From: Diatrype stigma
Lineage: Eukaryota; Ascomycota; Sordariomycetes; Xylariales; Diatrypaceae
Length of the DNA: 64,000 nt
Direction of reading: 5' to 3'
Assembly (NCBI GenBank): GCA_022225965.2
Contig: JAKJXP020000022.1
Span: 486,733 to 550,732, forward strand
In this document: positions 1-11,587 of the stretch, one piece after another
Numbering within the stretch: the first letter of the stretch is position 1
Layout: every line of letters begins with the position of its first letter
Made by a program: the position numbers and the translations under genes
Notes under the pieces: model-generated
Database searches by the model: none
Told to the model about the DNA's origin: nothing
What the model saw: the letters and a program-made list of their open reading frames with translations, nothing else

Positions 1-1756
1 GTCGTCGCCGATCCCGCCGCTGCTTTTCCTCACGCTGTCCATGCTGTTGCTGCTGCTGGAGAGCATCGTGTGCCTTCAGACTTTCAGAAGTCAAGGACCC
101 ACCTCTGGAAGAAGCCCGAGAACCATTTCGACTAGTAGGTGCTGAAAGAGAGGATCTCCGAAGGGGAGCAATTGGGGGGTAGTCCATGGTCAACTCATCC
201 AGAATATATGATCCGTCAGATTCCGACATCGCTCTTCCCCTACGGGACGGTCTGTTGAACAAAGGCGTCAGATCCTTGCTCTTGGACTGTCTCGAAAATG
301 GAGCCGAGCTGAGGCTGTTGCTTCTTCTTGACTGTTGGATGTTTGTTGATCGGTGGGATGGCGCTTTCGTTGGCTTGATGGATGTTTTTCGGTCAGGAAT
401 GATAACTACAGGAATCCCACCATTTTTCCACACTTCGCGTCGAGCTTTGTGGCTGGAGACGGAATTAACTGTCCCAGTAGATACCTGGCTATCCGTCCGG
501 TTATCGTTTACACGCCCCGCGACTCTTGGTCGCCGGGTGACGTCGGCTTGAGCAAGTGAATTACTAGCAGAACTGGAGCCTGAGACTTCAGAGTTGAAAT
601 CCCTAAGGCCCATCCGCTTCTTAACGTGACGAAGGGTCTTCTGTCTCCGCGGCTGAGTTTCAATCAGGACAGCCTCCACAACAGTAGAAACTGTGGATTT
701 GGACGACATTCCGGAGGACCGACGCGCATCTGCATTAATCGAGGATTCCGAATTAGATGGCTCAAGCCAACGCCGGGCTCTATCCACAGACTCCTTCGTC
801 GAATGATGCTCCTGCACCGGCTCCTGTAAGGGCATAGACCGTACTGCTTTGGTTGCGTTGGTAGGAAGTACGATCACATCATCGATAACTTCACGCCTCT
901 GCCGGTTAGTTTCTGGTCGGACGCGTTGTTTCCGTACCTCCACATTCCTGTGAAGATTACCATCCCACACCTGCTCCACCTTACTTGGGGAACTCCATTC
1001 TCCGTCGAAAGTGAAGAATTCCTGCTTCGACCTTGGCGGTGAATTCTCCTCAGATTCAAGTCCCAAGCCCAACCCCACATCCTGCGATTTCCGATCGGAA
1101 TCGACCGCTGCTCGAACCGTGCTCTGTGAACCTGTCCTTCTATGGTCTAGTGTGGTTCTCACTGTGGATCGCTCGTCTTCTTCGGATGAAGGGTCCTCGC
1201 GCGCTGTGAAGAACGAGGCCGTACGGGAATCTGCTGTTGTCGCCTTCGACGATAGACGGTCTGTGAGGCGAGGGCGGATAGCCTTGGGGCGACGCTCAGC
1301 CTTGGGCGGTGTCACGTCCGGGGTGGGCGGACTCCGCTGGTTCGGTGGAGTGCCTGGCGTCTTGGAAGCTGTGTTTGCTGGGGTTTGCATAGGGCTCGCT
1401 ACGTGGGTCAGGCTCGAGGGCACAATGGAATGACTGCCCGATGAGCTTCGAGAGTGGGTGGGAGGGGTCGGCGGAAGGTCTGGACCAGGATTTCTCATAC
1501 TTGGCTCCTCATACTCTCGCGCTAACGAAGCTGAAGACTGCGAACTTGGAACGTGTTTTAGAGATGGCGCATTACCAACAGAACCGGTAAGACTACGGGG
1601 TTGGGGGTCGGTGATGGTCGCTGGTGGTCGTTCGCCCTTCGTTTTCTTTGGATGCGGGAGTGGTTTATGTTGCTTGAAAGAGCGAGGAGTAGTCGAACTG
1701 GAGGCCGGCTGATCGGACATGGGGTCGAAATAGAGGGTCGTACTCGTAGTCGCCAT
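1..1756 (-). CDS. Disordered Ser/Thr/Pro-rich protein, 5' part (runs off the left edge)
   Basis: An uninterrupted minus-strand reading frame of 585 codons starts at an ATG at 1754-1756 and is still open at base 1. It is therefore 3'-truncated by the window edge. No family is recognised. The N-terminus begins MATTSTTLYFDPMSDQPASS. The protein is low-complexity throughout: Pro/Thr runs of the PPTPPTHSRS and SPPTPDVTPP kind around residues 90-150, many Ser and Arg, and a Gln-rich stretch followed by charged residues (QQQQHGQREEKQRR) at the point of truncation, which looks like the start of a coiled coil. No signal peptide or membrane segment is visible. The long open frame in a codon-biased direction, with no stops over 1.7 kb, makes coding almost certain. 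Candidate roles such as a cytoskeletal or signalling scaffold are only guesses. The true C-terminal domain lies outside this window. Confidence 0.85.
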   Translation of the reverse strand, partial: MATTSTTLYFDPMSDQPASSSTTPRSFKQHKPLPHPKKTKGERPPATITDPQPRSLTGSVGNAPSLKHVPSSQSSASLAREYEEPSMRNPGPDLPPTPPTHSRSSSGSHSIVPSSLTHVASPMQTPANTASKTPGTPPNQRSPPTPDVTPPKAERRPKAIRPRLTDRLSSKATTADSRTASFFTAREDPSSEEDERSTVRTTLDHRRTGSQSTVRAAVDSDRKSQDVGLGLGLESEENSPPRSKQEFFTFDGEWSSPSKVEQVWDGNLHRNVEVRKQRVRPETNRQRREVIDDVIVLPTNATKAVRSMPLQEPVQEHHSTKESVDRARRWLEPSNSESSINADARRSSGMSSKSTVSTVVEAVLIETQPRRQKTLRHVKKRMGLRDFNSEVSGSSSASNSLAQADVTRRPRVAGRVNDNRTDSQVSTGTVNSVSSHKARREVWKNGGIPVVIIPDRKTSIKPTKAPSHRSTNIQQSRRSNSLSSAPFSRQSKSKDLTPLFNRPSRRGRAMSESDGSYILDELTMDYPPIAPLRRSSLSAPTSRNGSRASSRGGSLTSESLKAHDALQQQQQHGQREEKQRRDRRR

Positions 1757-4700
1757 AGTCGCTTCGGATGCCAGCGACGGTACGATCGTTTCGGCTGAAG
1801 AGAGCATGGCCGACGGCAGGTGATGGACGTTTCCACGCCCGAGCATCTCATGAGATATCAAGAAGCGTCGTACAGGCGCCAATATTCATTCGCATTATGG
1901 TTTACGGTGTCTCTAGGCGATATGCAATGCGCCGAATTGGGCCGAGAGGTTTGCGATAGGTGAAATGGCCTCGTCGTAGTCGGCTAGGCCGCCAGATTGA
2001 TCGTCATGAAGTTTTGTGGTGTGTTGCTTCTGCTAACTATCGGCCAAAATATCTACTTTTCCACGGGCACACAGAAGCGCATAGCTTCAAATCAGTTAAC
2101 ATGTGTTGGCGAGATCGTCAGATATTTGGGAGATGGAGTATATAAGCAACGTTGTGATTCCAGGTTGCCTAGAAACCCGCAGCACATGGCGCGAAGTAAG
2201 TGGTCTTCATCAGGTAGTTTGATCGATTGGACACCATTCACCCACAGACAGAGTAAGAAATAGGGGATGGGACGAATCACATCAGCTTTATCAGCTTTAA
2301 AATAGGTAGGGAGGGAAAGGCTGGAGAGGCTCGTCCGCGGAATCGAGAATGGAGTGTTGCGCAGGAATGAAGGCTTCAGGTTGGATCTATGAGCGGTTGG
2401 CAGGTATAATGGGAGTCAGTCAAGGTATAGCATATGTAGACTTCCAAGGTTCGTAGATAACGCAGGTGTCCTTCTGCATTTGGCATTTGGGGTGTGAAGT
2501 TGGCCGTTACGATGTCTGCAAATGCCAAGCGCCAGTCTACCTACACCTACATCATGCATACAGGTACTGTAGCAGGTGGTGAGAGTGGCAGGTTCAGGTT
2601 GCCATAGGTACCTACAGGTAGGTATGTAAGTCTGTATGTATGTACATACGTATGTAATTTACATTATTACTCACCTACATATGTACATGTATGTATGTAC
2701 GAAGTGGGTAGGTGGGTACATGTAGTATCGCAGTATTTGTGTATGCACACATGTACCACATGACAGTGTCCTCAAGCTACAGGCAAAGAGGCAGAGAGGC
2801 TAACCTTCCGGGTCTCATACATACATGTACATAAAAAAAAGCTCATGTGAATTTGCTATATGTTGGTAATTGCATCCATGGTGCATGTGTGGTTACGTAT
2901 CGAATAGGTACCTGGGTATGAATGGTATCATTGGTATGTGTACTTCTCTTGCTAACTACATTAGGTATCCAGATAAGTGCATGCATACAAGGTAGAGCTA
3001 CCAATCAGCAATGTAGCTGTGCAGGCTGGGTGGACAACCTCCAACTTAACAACCCGCACCTCGTCGAACGACGAATGCCCTTCAAAGCGGATGCACCTGC
3101 AACAACCTTTGCCAGAATCCGCCGGATGCAACCAGACAGACAGACCGGCTAAGAACCTCACTGAATACCTGCGCATAAAGGTTGGCATAATACCTAGGTA
3201 GGTACACTATAATACAGCAAGTACCTACCTATGGTAGTAGAAGCAGCAGGAGGTAACATGCGTCATCCAATCAACATCTACATCATGGATGTATATAACT
3301 ACATGTAGGGGGCTGCCCACTTCTCTACACTTGCAGTTGTCCCCTCCCTGCTTCCATGGACCATGGCCCCAGAGCCCGCCATCCCATCTGAACAGATGCA
3401 GCGGCCATGACTGTCATGTAGTAGTGACATTCCAGAACATCAACTCGATCATATACTCGATGATAGGTCTATACCTCCGACTACATGCGTATGGGGGGTA
3501 TATACCAAGGTATCAGACGCATAACTCACCTATCCATCCATTGCTGGCATACTCAATGTACTCCGGTTTGCAAAGAGACACCGATCCACAATGTATGAGA
3601 GGTAGGCAACCTGGGCAACCCATTCTATCCTCTTCGATGCATCTGCTGGGCTTGTAGCCGGATCATCTTGGCCTCACCTCGGCCTCGTCTTGGCCCCATC
3701 TTGGCCCCCGTTTGTGCTATATTGGTCCAGTCTGGCGACAGGCAGCCGTCGCATAAGCCCACCCATCCAGGGCAGCCAGACACCGTCCCTTCATTTATAC
3801 CTATCAGGAAGGCGGTTTGCCCTTTTAGAAATACTAGGTAGAGTGCATGCCTATGTAGGCTCCTTAGTACGTACGTTGCGCCATGCTGCACGGCAGAAGA
3901 GGGTTCCTTGCCAGGTACAAATACCGGAATTACCAACCTCAATGTATGGCGTGTTGGAACCACCCCCAATTGAGTCGCCATGAAACGCCGACACAACCTC
4001 GCGGAACACTGCGTCGCATGTCTACGTACTGTTTAGTGTGTATATCGCACAGGATGCCACGCAGCGCCTGTTCTGAATGGTCGGCTAGTCGAGAATGGCT
4101 GGTCCATACATATGCAGCAACCATCACGTAAGTCAGCAGGACAAATCAGCTCCCCGATCTGCACGAGGCTGCTAGGCGCTACTTAGCCTACACCATCCCA
4201 GGGACGAATCGCAGCGAGCATCTTGGGGAAGCTAACTCGCTGTGAGACTTGCCCTGGCGGGGAGACGAGTCGTCTGCATCGGGCGGCTTTCGGTGGCTGG
4301 TACACAATACAAATATCCCGCTTGGCCCATCATCTATCTGAGGAGAGAAGGATCAGGAATGATGGCTCAGATACTCGACGAAACAATACTGACACATCAC
4401 AGCACATGCCTAGCTGCAGGACATACACGCCTGAAACCAGAACAAAGAAAAGAGCGAAGGGAAAATAAACTACACAAATCTTCTCGAGTAGTAACAACAA
4501 TGAACAGCACTGAAACCTGCTGGCCCTTGAGGTAGGTGTTTTGGTCGATATGTAAAGGTATAGGTATTATACAAACGGCAGCTGAAGCGAGAAGCGGGGG
4601 TTCCGACATCCCGCTTCTCTTCTTATTAGAAATTCCAAGTCATATGCTACCTATGTATGCTGCTGTATTCGTATGCAGATGCGAACCGATAACGTACATA

Positions 4701-5936
4701 TATGAGAAACGTGGACACATCTGCGCACGCTCTCCTGGTATCGGGGTACTACGTCGGCAGAGAGTTTATCTCCTGTTTGTGTTTCGATGTCGAGATCCAT
4801 TGCTCCGTTCCGCCGTCCTGTTCTTAGTGCGGCTCATAGTAGGACCGCCCGACAGGACATCGGCCGTCCACGGTCTCTTGCACCACGGAGCCGGTATCGG
4901 CACAGTTATCAACCTTCCAGCAGATCGACCAAAGGGCGAGAGGCCGGGCCCAAATTCGATTGAGCAGCCCCCATCGCCGAGAATCGCAAAGTTGTGTCGC
5001 ACTGTTCTACCGTCGCTGGTCGGTTTGTTCACCTTCACCTATTTACCGTTGTTAAACGCCTACAGTAGGATATCGTCTCAACCAGCTAAGTTGCACAAGC
5101 CTTTATAATAGTGGTTTTCTAGAATGCCAGTAGGATCACTCACAATGCCGCCAGGACAGCGAAGATTCGGGATCTGTCAGAGTAGGAGTCGTCAGGACCT
5201 GAAGAGATTATCTTCAGAAGATAGACATCTCGGCAGTTCAGTTCTGCAGTTCCCCACATGACTTAGTTGGATAGATATCCCAACTCCTATCTGGCTTCTC
5301 CACACTCTCGAATGGAAATCCATGAACGCCACGCTTTTGCCAGACGATCTTGCATCTTGTACCATGATAAGCTACCCCAGTGCTTCACCGTCATAGTCGG
5401 AGCTTGGAGCTTACCTAAGGTTAAACCCCCATCTTACCTATGAAGCTATCGAGGTCGCCAATGAGCCCGCCTCGTCGACTAAACGATTCGGTCCAGCGCG
5501 AACACGTTTGCGAATATATATTTGTCTATCTTAGGTCAACAGCCAACAGTTTCGATCGAAAGCCGTTATCTTTACATACCTATCTTGTACCTTGAACACC
5601 CCCGCATTCACGCATCGTCATTCATGCATTGCAGCAGATTTGACTGATCTGCCTAGCGGTAGCCAACTCCAATGACATGGTCATCATGCAAGCCGACTAT
5701 CTCTGTTCAGTCGAGGGGCATTCTACCACGCCAGCGCCCCTATCTCGGTGGACTAAGTCCTCCTTGATAGGTCTGGGGCGTCGATAGGACATGAAAGCGT
5801 AGGTCGATGGGTATCTTTGCCAATTCTATGAATAAAGGTATCTGGCCTGCATGTCGACTCCGATGACATAAAGAGATAGAGTCCGTAGCCAATTCATGGG
5901 ATCTTTCTCTCCTATTCATCGACTCTGCGTGTAGAA
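1757..5936. other. Gene-free interval, microsatellite-rich
   Basis: About 4.2 kb between the left-edge gene and the ureohydrolase. Open frames here are short, overlap on both strands and show no recognisable protein family. The sequence is dominated by degenerate TACCTA/TAGGTA and GTATGT/ACATAC words, densest at 2560-2760 and 3180-3250. I see no RNA gene or transposon terminal repeats. Confidence 0.6.
2600..2760. repeat. Degenerate GTATGT / TAGGTA microsatellite
   Basis: Alternating GTATGTA, ACATACGTATGTA and GGTAGGT words over about 160 bases, partly self-complementary. The same word family recurs in most intergenic gaps of the window (for example 3190-3240, 35660-35700, 55490-55520, 63300-63330). 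Confidence 0.7.
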
Positions 5937-7744
5937 ATGCGTGATCTCAACTTTGTGAAAATGTTAGCTACGCCCCTGATTAGCAGCTTGATAGCGCTAG
6001 CTGCCGCCCACGACGACCACGCAGACCAGGAACCTATCGCAGGGCCTCACAAGTCTTTATGGTATAATAATCTCCCGGGAGATGGAGGAAAACAGGTCTG
6101 CTTCCAGATTGGCTTAGCGATAACTGCTCCTGACAGGATGCTGTAGGCGGACTCCGTGTTCTCGGGCATATCGACCTTTGGGCGCCTGCCCTACCAGCCA
6201 TGTCTCACCCTTGACGATGTAGACTACGATCTCGCCTTTATTGGTTCGTGGGTCTATGTGGACTTGACATCCTGATCCGTATTGACTTGGAACAAGGTGC
6301 CCCTTTCGATACCGGAACGTCATATAGGCCAGGAGCCCGGTTCGGCCCCTCGGGGATCCGCCAGGGGTCCCGCCGTCTTAACCTCTAGTATGTCTTTGAT
6401 CCTATACTTCCATCTATCGTCTGAAACCTCTAACCATGTCTTGCAGTGGCGGTTATAATGTTCCTCTCGAAACAAACCCCTTCAATTCCTGGGCAAAGGT
6501 CTTGGACTGTGGAGATATACCTGTGACCTCGTGAGGACTGACGCCCATGTAAACCCGTTTTCATTGGCATGCGCCTCAGAACTGACGGATCGTTTGATCT
6601 CAGATATGACAACTCGTTCGCTTTGAAGCAGATCGAGGAGGGCCATTATAGCATCTTGTCAAGGGCGCCGACTACCGACGCCGATAAGCCCGGGCCCTCG
6701 AAAAAAGGCAAGACACTACCTCGTGTGATAACTTTGGGAGGCGACCATACGATAACTCTCCCGATACTACGCTCATTGAATCGCGCCTATGGTCCTGTGA
6801 CGGTCATTCACTTTGACAGCCATCTGGATACTTGTAAGTCATAGCCACGTCCCTTCCCAGCTCATATCACACACTTGCATATACACATCACTAAGACGCA
6901 CCCCCTTGCCTTCCCCCCCTCTCCATAGGGCGACCCAAAGTATTCGGGGGCTCGCCGTCCGAGGTAGCGAGTATCAACCACGGGACGTACTTCTGGCACG
7001 CGGCGCAGGAGGGGCTGCTGGCGGGGGACAACAGCAGCGTGCACGCGGGGATCCGGACGACGCTGAGCGGGCCGAGCGACTACGAGGAGGACGGGTACTG
7101 CGGGTTCGAGATCATCGAGGCGCGGGAGATCGACGCGGCCGGCAAGGGCGGGATCGACGGCATCATACGCCGCATCCTCGACCGCGTCGGCAACTCCCGC
7201 CCCGTCTACCTCTCCGTCGACATCGACACCCTCGACCCGGCCTTCGCCCCCGCCACCGGCACCCCCGAGACGGGCGGCTGGAGCACCCGCGAGCTGCGCG
7301 CCATCCTGCGCGGCCTGGAGAGCATCAACCTGATCGGCGCCGATATCGTCGAGGTCGCGGTGAGTTTCTGCCTGCCTACCTACCTACATCACTATCGCAG
7401 GAAAAGCTGTAATTTTTTTCGTTCCGTCTTCACGTTCGTTATGAACACACTCTCCTCTTCCTCCTCTTCACGCACTGGGTTGTATGGGTAGGCCTAGTTG
7501 ATGAAATTCGGAGAGGAGTTTCGCAGACAATGGAGAATACTAGAAAACTCTCAGCCAGTAGTGGCCCCAAGGACTAACACCACTTCTACCCCCTTTCTAG
7601 CCTATCTTCGATACGAATGCCGAGCACACTACACTAGCCGCTGCCGATGCGTTATACGAGATCATGTCTATTATGCTCAAGAAAGGTCCGCTTAGCAACA
7701 TGCTCACCGAAGGTCATGTCAACGATAGTGGCGGCGAGCTGTAG
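5937..7744 (+). CDS. Agmatinase/arginase-family ureohydrolase, secreted form
   Basis: Seven exons: 5937-6095, 6147-6243, 6297-6387, 6447-6530, 6604-6833, 6929-7359, 7601-7744, giving 411 aa in consistent phase. Ureohydrolases hydrolyse guanidino groups (agmatine to putrescine and urea, or related substrates) with two Mn ions. The metal ligands are visible: GGDH with His192, FDSHLD with Asp215/His217/Asp219, and SVDID with Asp318/Asp320. The agmatinase-like signatures [17 protein letters not shown] and [10 protein letters not shown] are also present. An N-terminal hydrophobic segment ending LIALAAA resembles a signal peptide, and Met9 is an alternative start that would place it right at the N-terminus. 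Secretion or vacuolar entry is therefore inferred. The substrate (agmatine or another guanidino compound) cannot be settled from sequence. The last intron (7360-7600, 241 nt) is unusually long. The gene is convergent with the next gene. Confidence 0.92.
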
Positions 7745-8674
7745 ACTTGTTCCATCTTGGAACGAGGGTCGGGAGCCGCTTAGGGTAAGCGCTGTTGTAG
7801 CTTATGGTCTAAGGAGCAATCAAGATTTCGTTTACTGTGCAGGTGTGTTTCGGAAATGCAGAAATCAGGGCCTTACGTTGGACCAAATGGGGAAGCATGT
7901 TTAGTAAATAAAAGGGGCCGTGACACATGTCCAGAGTTGACGAGACTCATAGTACTGCTCTCTACTTGGGTCTTCAGAAAAGGAGTACAACTACCTAGGT
8001 CATGATTGTAACGTTCAGCTGTCATAGTCTATACAGCGTGCGTTGCTATCATCAGCTGAGACGTCTGATGATGATTACAGTCGTGAAGTTCATGGTGCCG
8101 GGCTATGCCTAACCTCCAAAATTGACTTGACGACTAGAACACTACTATGCAGTCGCTCAGTATCTACTAGGCACCTCCAAAGTACCGATGACTTCAAGGG
8201 GGTATTGTCACCTTGCCTTTAACCGTGATAGGGGTAGTGTTGCTTCCATGTAAAACGGGGCGGTTGACCTAGCGAGGAATTTCAAGCTCCGGGAGAGTGT
8301 GGATTTTAGGGTGGGAATGACGAGCCAGTATACATTACAACATTCATTTAGTTAGGTTGATGCTTGGTCTTACTTCAACATGTCGAATATTCACCAAACC
8401 GAGAAGTAGCATGATATAGCCGCTAGGTGGCATGCGGAATCCCCATGTATTTCACTGACACCTTGATCATGATTATCAAAAGTTCGTAATTAACAGCATT
8501 TTTGAGTTGATATAGTGCTTAACGCCGTTGAATTATATCAATATTTCTTTAATTTATAGCGTTTTCCCCACCATCCCTCTTTCCTTTTACTTGCTTGCCG
8601 TTTGTCTTTTCATGGGCTCACCTTCCAGAGAGTAGAAACAAGGGGAAAAGCAGAAACTGACGGCAGGTCATAGT
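7745..8674. other. Convergent 3' intergenic region
   Basis: 930 bases between two convergent genes. It contains no credible gene, is AT-rich towards 8480-8560 and shows no repeat structure beyond short words. Confidence 0.6.
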
Positions 8675-10749
8675 CTAAGATGATGGCTTCCTCACAAATG
8701 GTGTCACCGATTCCTCAAAACCAAAGCCAATATGCGGCTCTGTTTCTCCGCTTCTGATGATGCCAAACCGAAGCTTGGTATTGCCAATATCCCTAGGCAG
8801 AGGCTTTTCTCCGAGACAGTTGTTTTCGGCCAATCTGTCCAGGTCCGGGTTTCTTGTCGTTAACAACACCGCGGAAAAGGCGGTGCTGCTAGTGTAGCCG
8901 TTGTTCCGCAATGCAGCGTACCCAACCGTCATACAAACGATCGTGACCAGTATGGCCGTCGAATATGCCGCTAAGAGTGATTGCTGCCTGTAGTAGAAGA
9001 AGTTCATTGGGCTCGTTACCACCACTGGAACCTCAGTTGTGACGTTCTCCCAGAGTCTATATGTCATCAGGCTATAGGTAAAGTTCTTGGACAGATCTTC
9101 GATTGCGCCGGAAAGCGTCTGGGTACGGCACCGATCGAATCTTATGAATGCAGCACTCTCTATCTCGGAGTCTTGGGTCAAAATAGACGTGTTCCAGATT
9201 TCGGGGCAGTCCAGTAAGCCTGAGTGGAGTATTGGAGCAGAACCGGCACCAGTTAGGACATCATCCTTTTCGTATATTAACTCTGACATTACATTGGAGA
9301 ATATGTTACCAGTTAGGAAGTCGGAGAAAAGAGAGTTCCATACGTAGTAAGTCGGACAAACTGTGGCATTATTTGCTCCGGGGTCAGGAACGCACGTGCC
9401 GTTAGCTAATAGATGAGAACTTTTCCCGCTAGATGAACCCCATTCTTGTAGTTTCAGGGGCTCTACAGCGTTCTCTTTGATAGACTGGATTCCGTTATCG
9501 AAGTTGATAGTGACATCGTACGAGGTGTTGTAGAGTTGACAGACTAGACGAGCGTTGCTACTAGTACTGTTCCAGAGCGTGTTGAACCCGGAAGTACCGA
9601 TAAAGACCGTATTGTTCATGGACGTCGAGCTGACACCATTGAAGATATAGGTCTTTGGACTTTCAAGAGGATAATTTCCCGGCGACACCCATGAACCGAC
9701 CTCTCCATAGAAAGCCTGCTCAACAGAAGTGTAGTTGGACTTGCTCATATCCCACGTAGGGGCATTGCTTTTCTCCGTAAATGCTTCGAGGCTGGAGCAT
9801 TTGTAAGACGGCCCCCAGAATCCCAAATCGTAGGATGCATTGGGGAAAGGTGGTGTGAGTGGTGCAAAACTGTTGGAGGTATAGACGCTCGTAAACAAAC
9901 GAGAGAGTTCGGGGCCTACACCTGATATATACCCGCGTGACCCGTAAGTTGCCCACCCATCGAGATTCGAGAAGTTTAGGGTTGGAACTTTGGTCACTGT
10001 TTCGACTTGGTTCGCATGTGAGTATACGGACAGCGTTGCTGGTGTCAAAATTGCGATTATAGGGAGTAGCCTACAGTCGGTAGAAAGAAAGGTGTCAGCC
10101 GGAACTCTTGACATTGAACCTATACCAAAATTCTCCTTCAAGGGGTATGAACCAACCATGAAATGGCAGCAAGAACACAAAGCCTTTTTGCATGCAGTAT
10201 TAGGTCCTTATTCAGGAATAGCCATGGGTTGGACATAACTCCGAACATGCTGTCAATACCCTCAATCGTCATGGCTCTTTTTCTCAGTGTAACCCAAGTC
10301 TGTTGCACCGCAACTATTGCCAATGTAGCGGAGAGACCACTTCGAGTGAGGAAGGCAAGACCAGTTCCTATTCGAATGACCCAGATCTGTTGATCTTCAT
10401 TATCGACAGGCATTCCATCCATACTGCCGTAGTATAGATGGTGGCCTACCGCAGTAAGAACGCTTCCAATAAACAGAGCTACTGCTAGCAGGGGATCCTG
10501 CAATGCCGTGGTGGTTGTCTGTTCAAATTTGACAATGTCCGGTGACGTATCAAGGTCATGGTCATTGCCGCCTATAGTCGTTTCAGATGAACTGGCACCA
10601 TTGTGCCACTCGTCTAAGGCACTGTCTACCACAGTGACTTGAGGTAGACTTTTCGCGCCATGAATATGATCTTGATTGTCTATTGGGGCCGGATGAACAT
10701 ATTCAGAGATTGAGAAGTCATATGCGCTTGGCTCCTGAGGTATGGTCAT
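8675..10749 (-). CDS. Fungal four-TM membrane protein with large N-glycosylated domain
   Basis: Two exons (10749-10157 and 10070-8675; intron 10071-10156, donor GTTGGT, acceptor CTGTAG) give 662 aa. I chose the ATG at 10749 (MTIPQEPSAYDF); an in-frame upstream ATG at 10929 would add 60 residues of poor quality. Visible architecture: a hydrophilic N-terminus of about 85 residues; three hydrophobic helices (LLAVALFIGSVLTAVG, a second around TGLAFLTRSGLSATLAIVAV, a third rebuilt across the intron around ISWLLPIIAILTPATL); a roughly 330-residue domain with many N-x-S/T sites; a final helix near AILVTIVCMTVGYAAL; and a short cytosolic tail. This matches a large, poorly characterised Pezizomycotina-specific membrane family. 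Database names such as 'formylmethionine deformylase-like' have no visible basis here. Function is unknown. Confidence 0.85.
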
Positions 10750-11587
10750 GACGAAGATATGTAGATGCAACGAATAACCTGAGACATACTTTCGATGTGA
10801 TGATCGTGGGCTACATATGTACCTAGCAAATCTATGGCCAACGAGGAATGTTTTCCCCTTCTCTATTCCCTTTAGCTTCATTTGGAAGAAGCCTGGTAGG
10901 CCCCCCTGTTTCATTCTTTGCATATGCATACTTGGCTACGCAAAAGGTAAAGGTTGGTCGAGTTGTTGGTCCCAAGTTATTTTAAGTGTTTCGGTGACCA
11001 AGCGGCAACAGGGGACCATTGGGGGCGGTGGTTATAAGCGCTTTCTTATTGGCAACGGTCGACATAAGCGCCGCGGTTATTGCGACGGTTCGCAATAGTG
11101 CAAGAAGTCTTCCCCAATATAGCTAGAGACCGCTAGAGTAGCCTGCACGACGAATAGGAGGGGAAAGGCGCGGCCAAACAACCACCGAAGACACCTCGAC
11201 AAAAACATCCGACCAAGTTTGGGAATAATATCTTCAGATAATGTTCTAACATGCACATTCAGCCACGACCAAAAGGATTGGTATTGGTTTAATATGCTTA
11301 ATAGATCCTCAAATCCACTTACTGATTCTATATCGGGCCCCACTCCAGCACTCCTCCTTATTCCCATGGTGCCTCCCGCGGTTTGGCGAGTTGATGCGAA
11401 TGCTGTTGAACCCGGCGGGAAAGGTCGTAGCAAACTTGTGCCAGGCGGAAGTTTACAAGATCTTTGGGAGGGATCGTCTAAAACCCGACTTGGTATATAT
11501 AATAATGCATGTTTCTTCTACCCGGAAGGTAAACTATCTGTCCGTTATATCGCATTCCTTGACAAGCGCCCTATTCTGCTCTATACA
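10750..11587. other. Intergenic region between two minus-strand genes
   Basis: 838 bases. It holds one minus-strand open frame (11077-11433, 118 codons, one hydrophobic segment) that I could not match to any family and do not call as a gene. Otherwise this is the upstream region of the glycosylated membrane protein gene. Confidence 0.5.

Noticed and set aside
4536..5108. 190-codon plus-strand frame
   Set aside because: Cys/Arg/Leu-rich without domain or signal; a competing antisense frame is equally open. No evidence for coding.
1757..5936. Considered CRISPR-like or satellite array
   Set aside because: Repeats are short degenerate microsatellites without regular spacers, and the DNA is eukaryotic.
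11077..11433. 118-codon minus-strand frame with one hydrophobic segment
   Set aside because: No recognisable family, no leader or splice support; could be chance in a promoter region.
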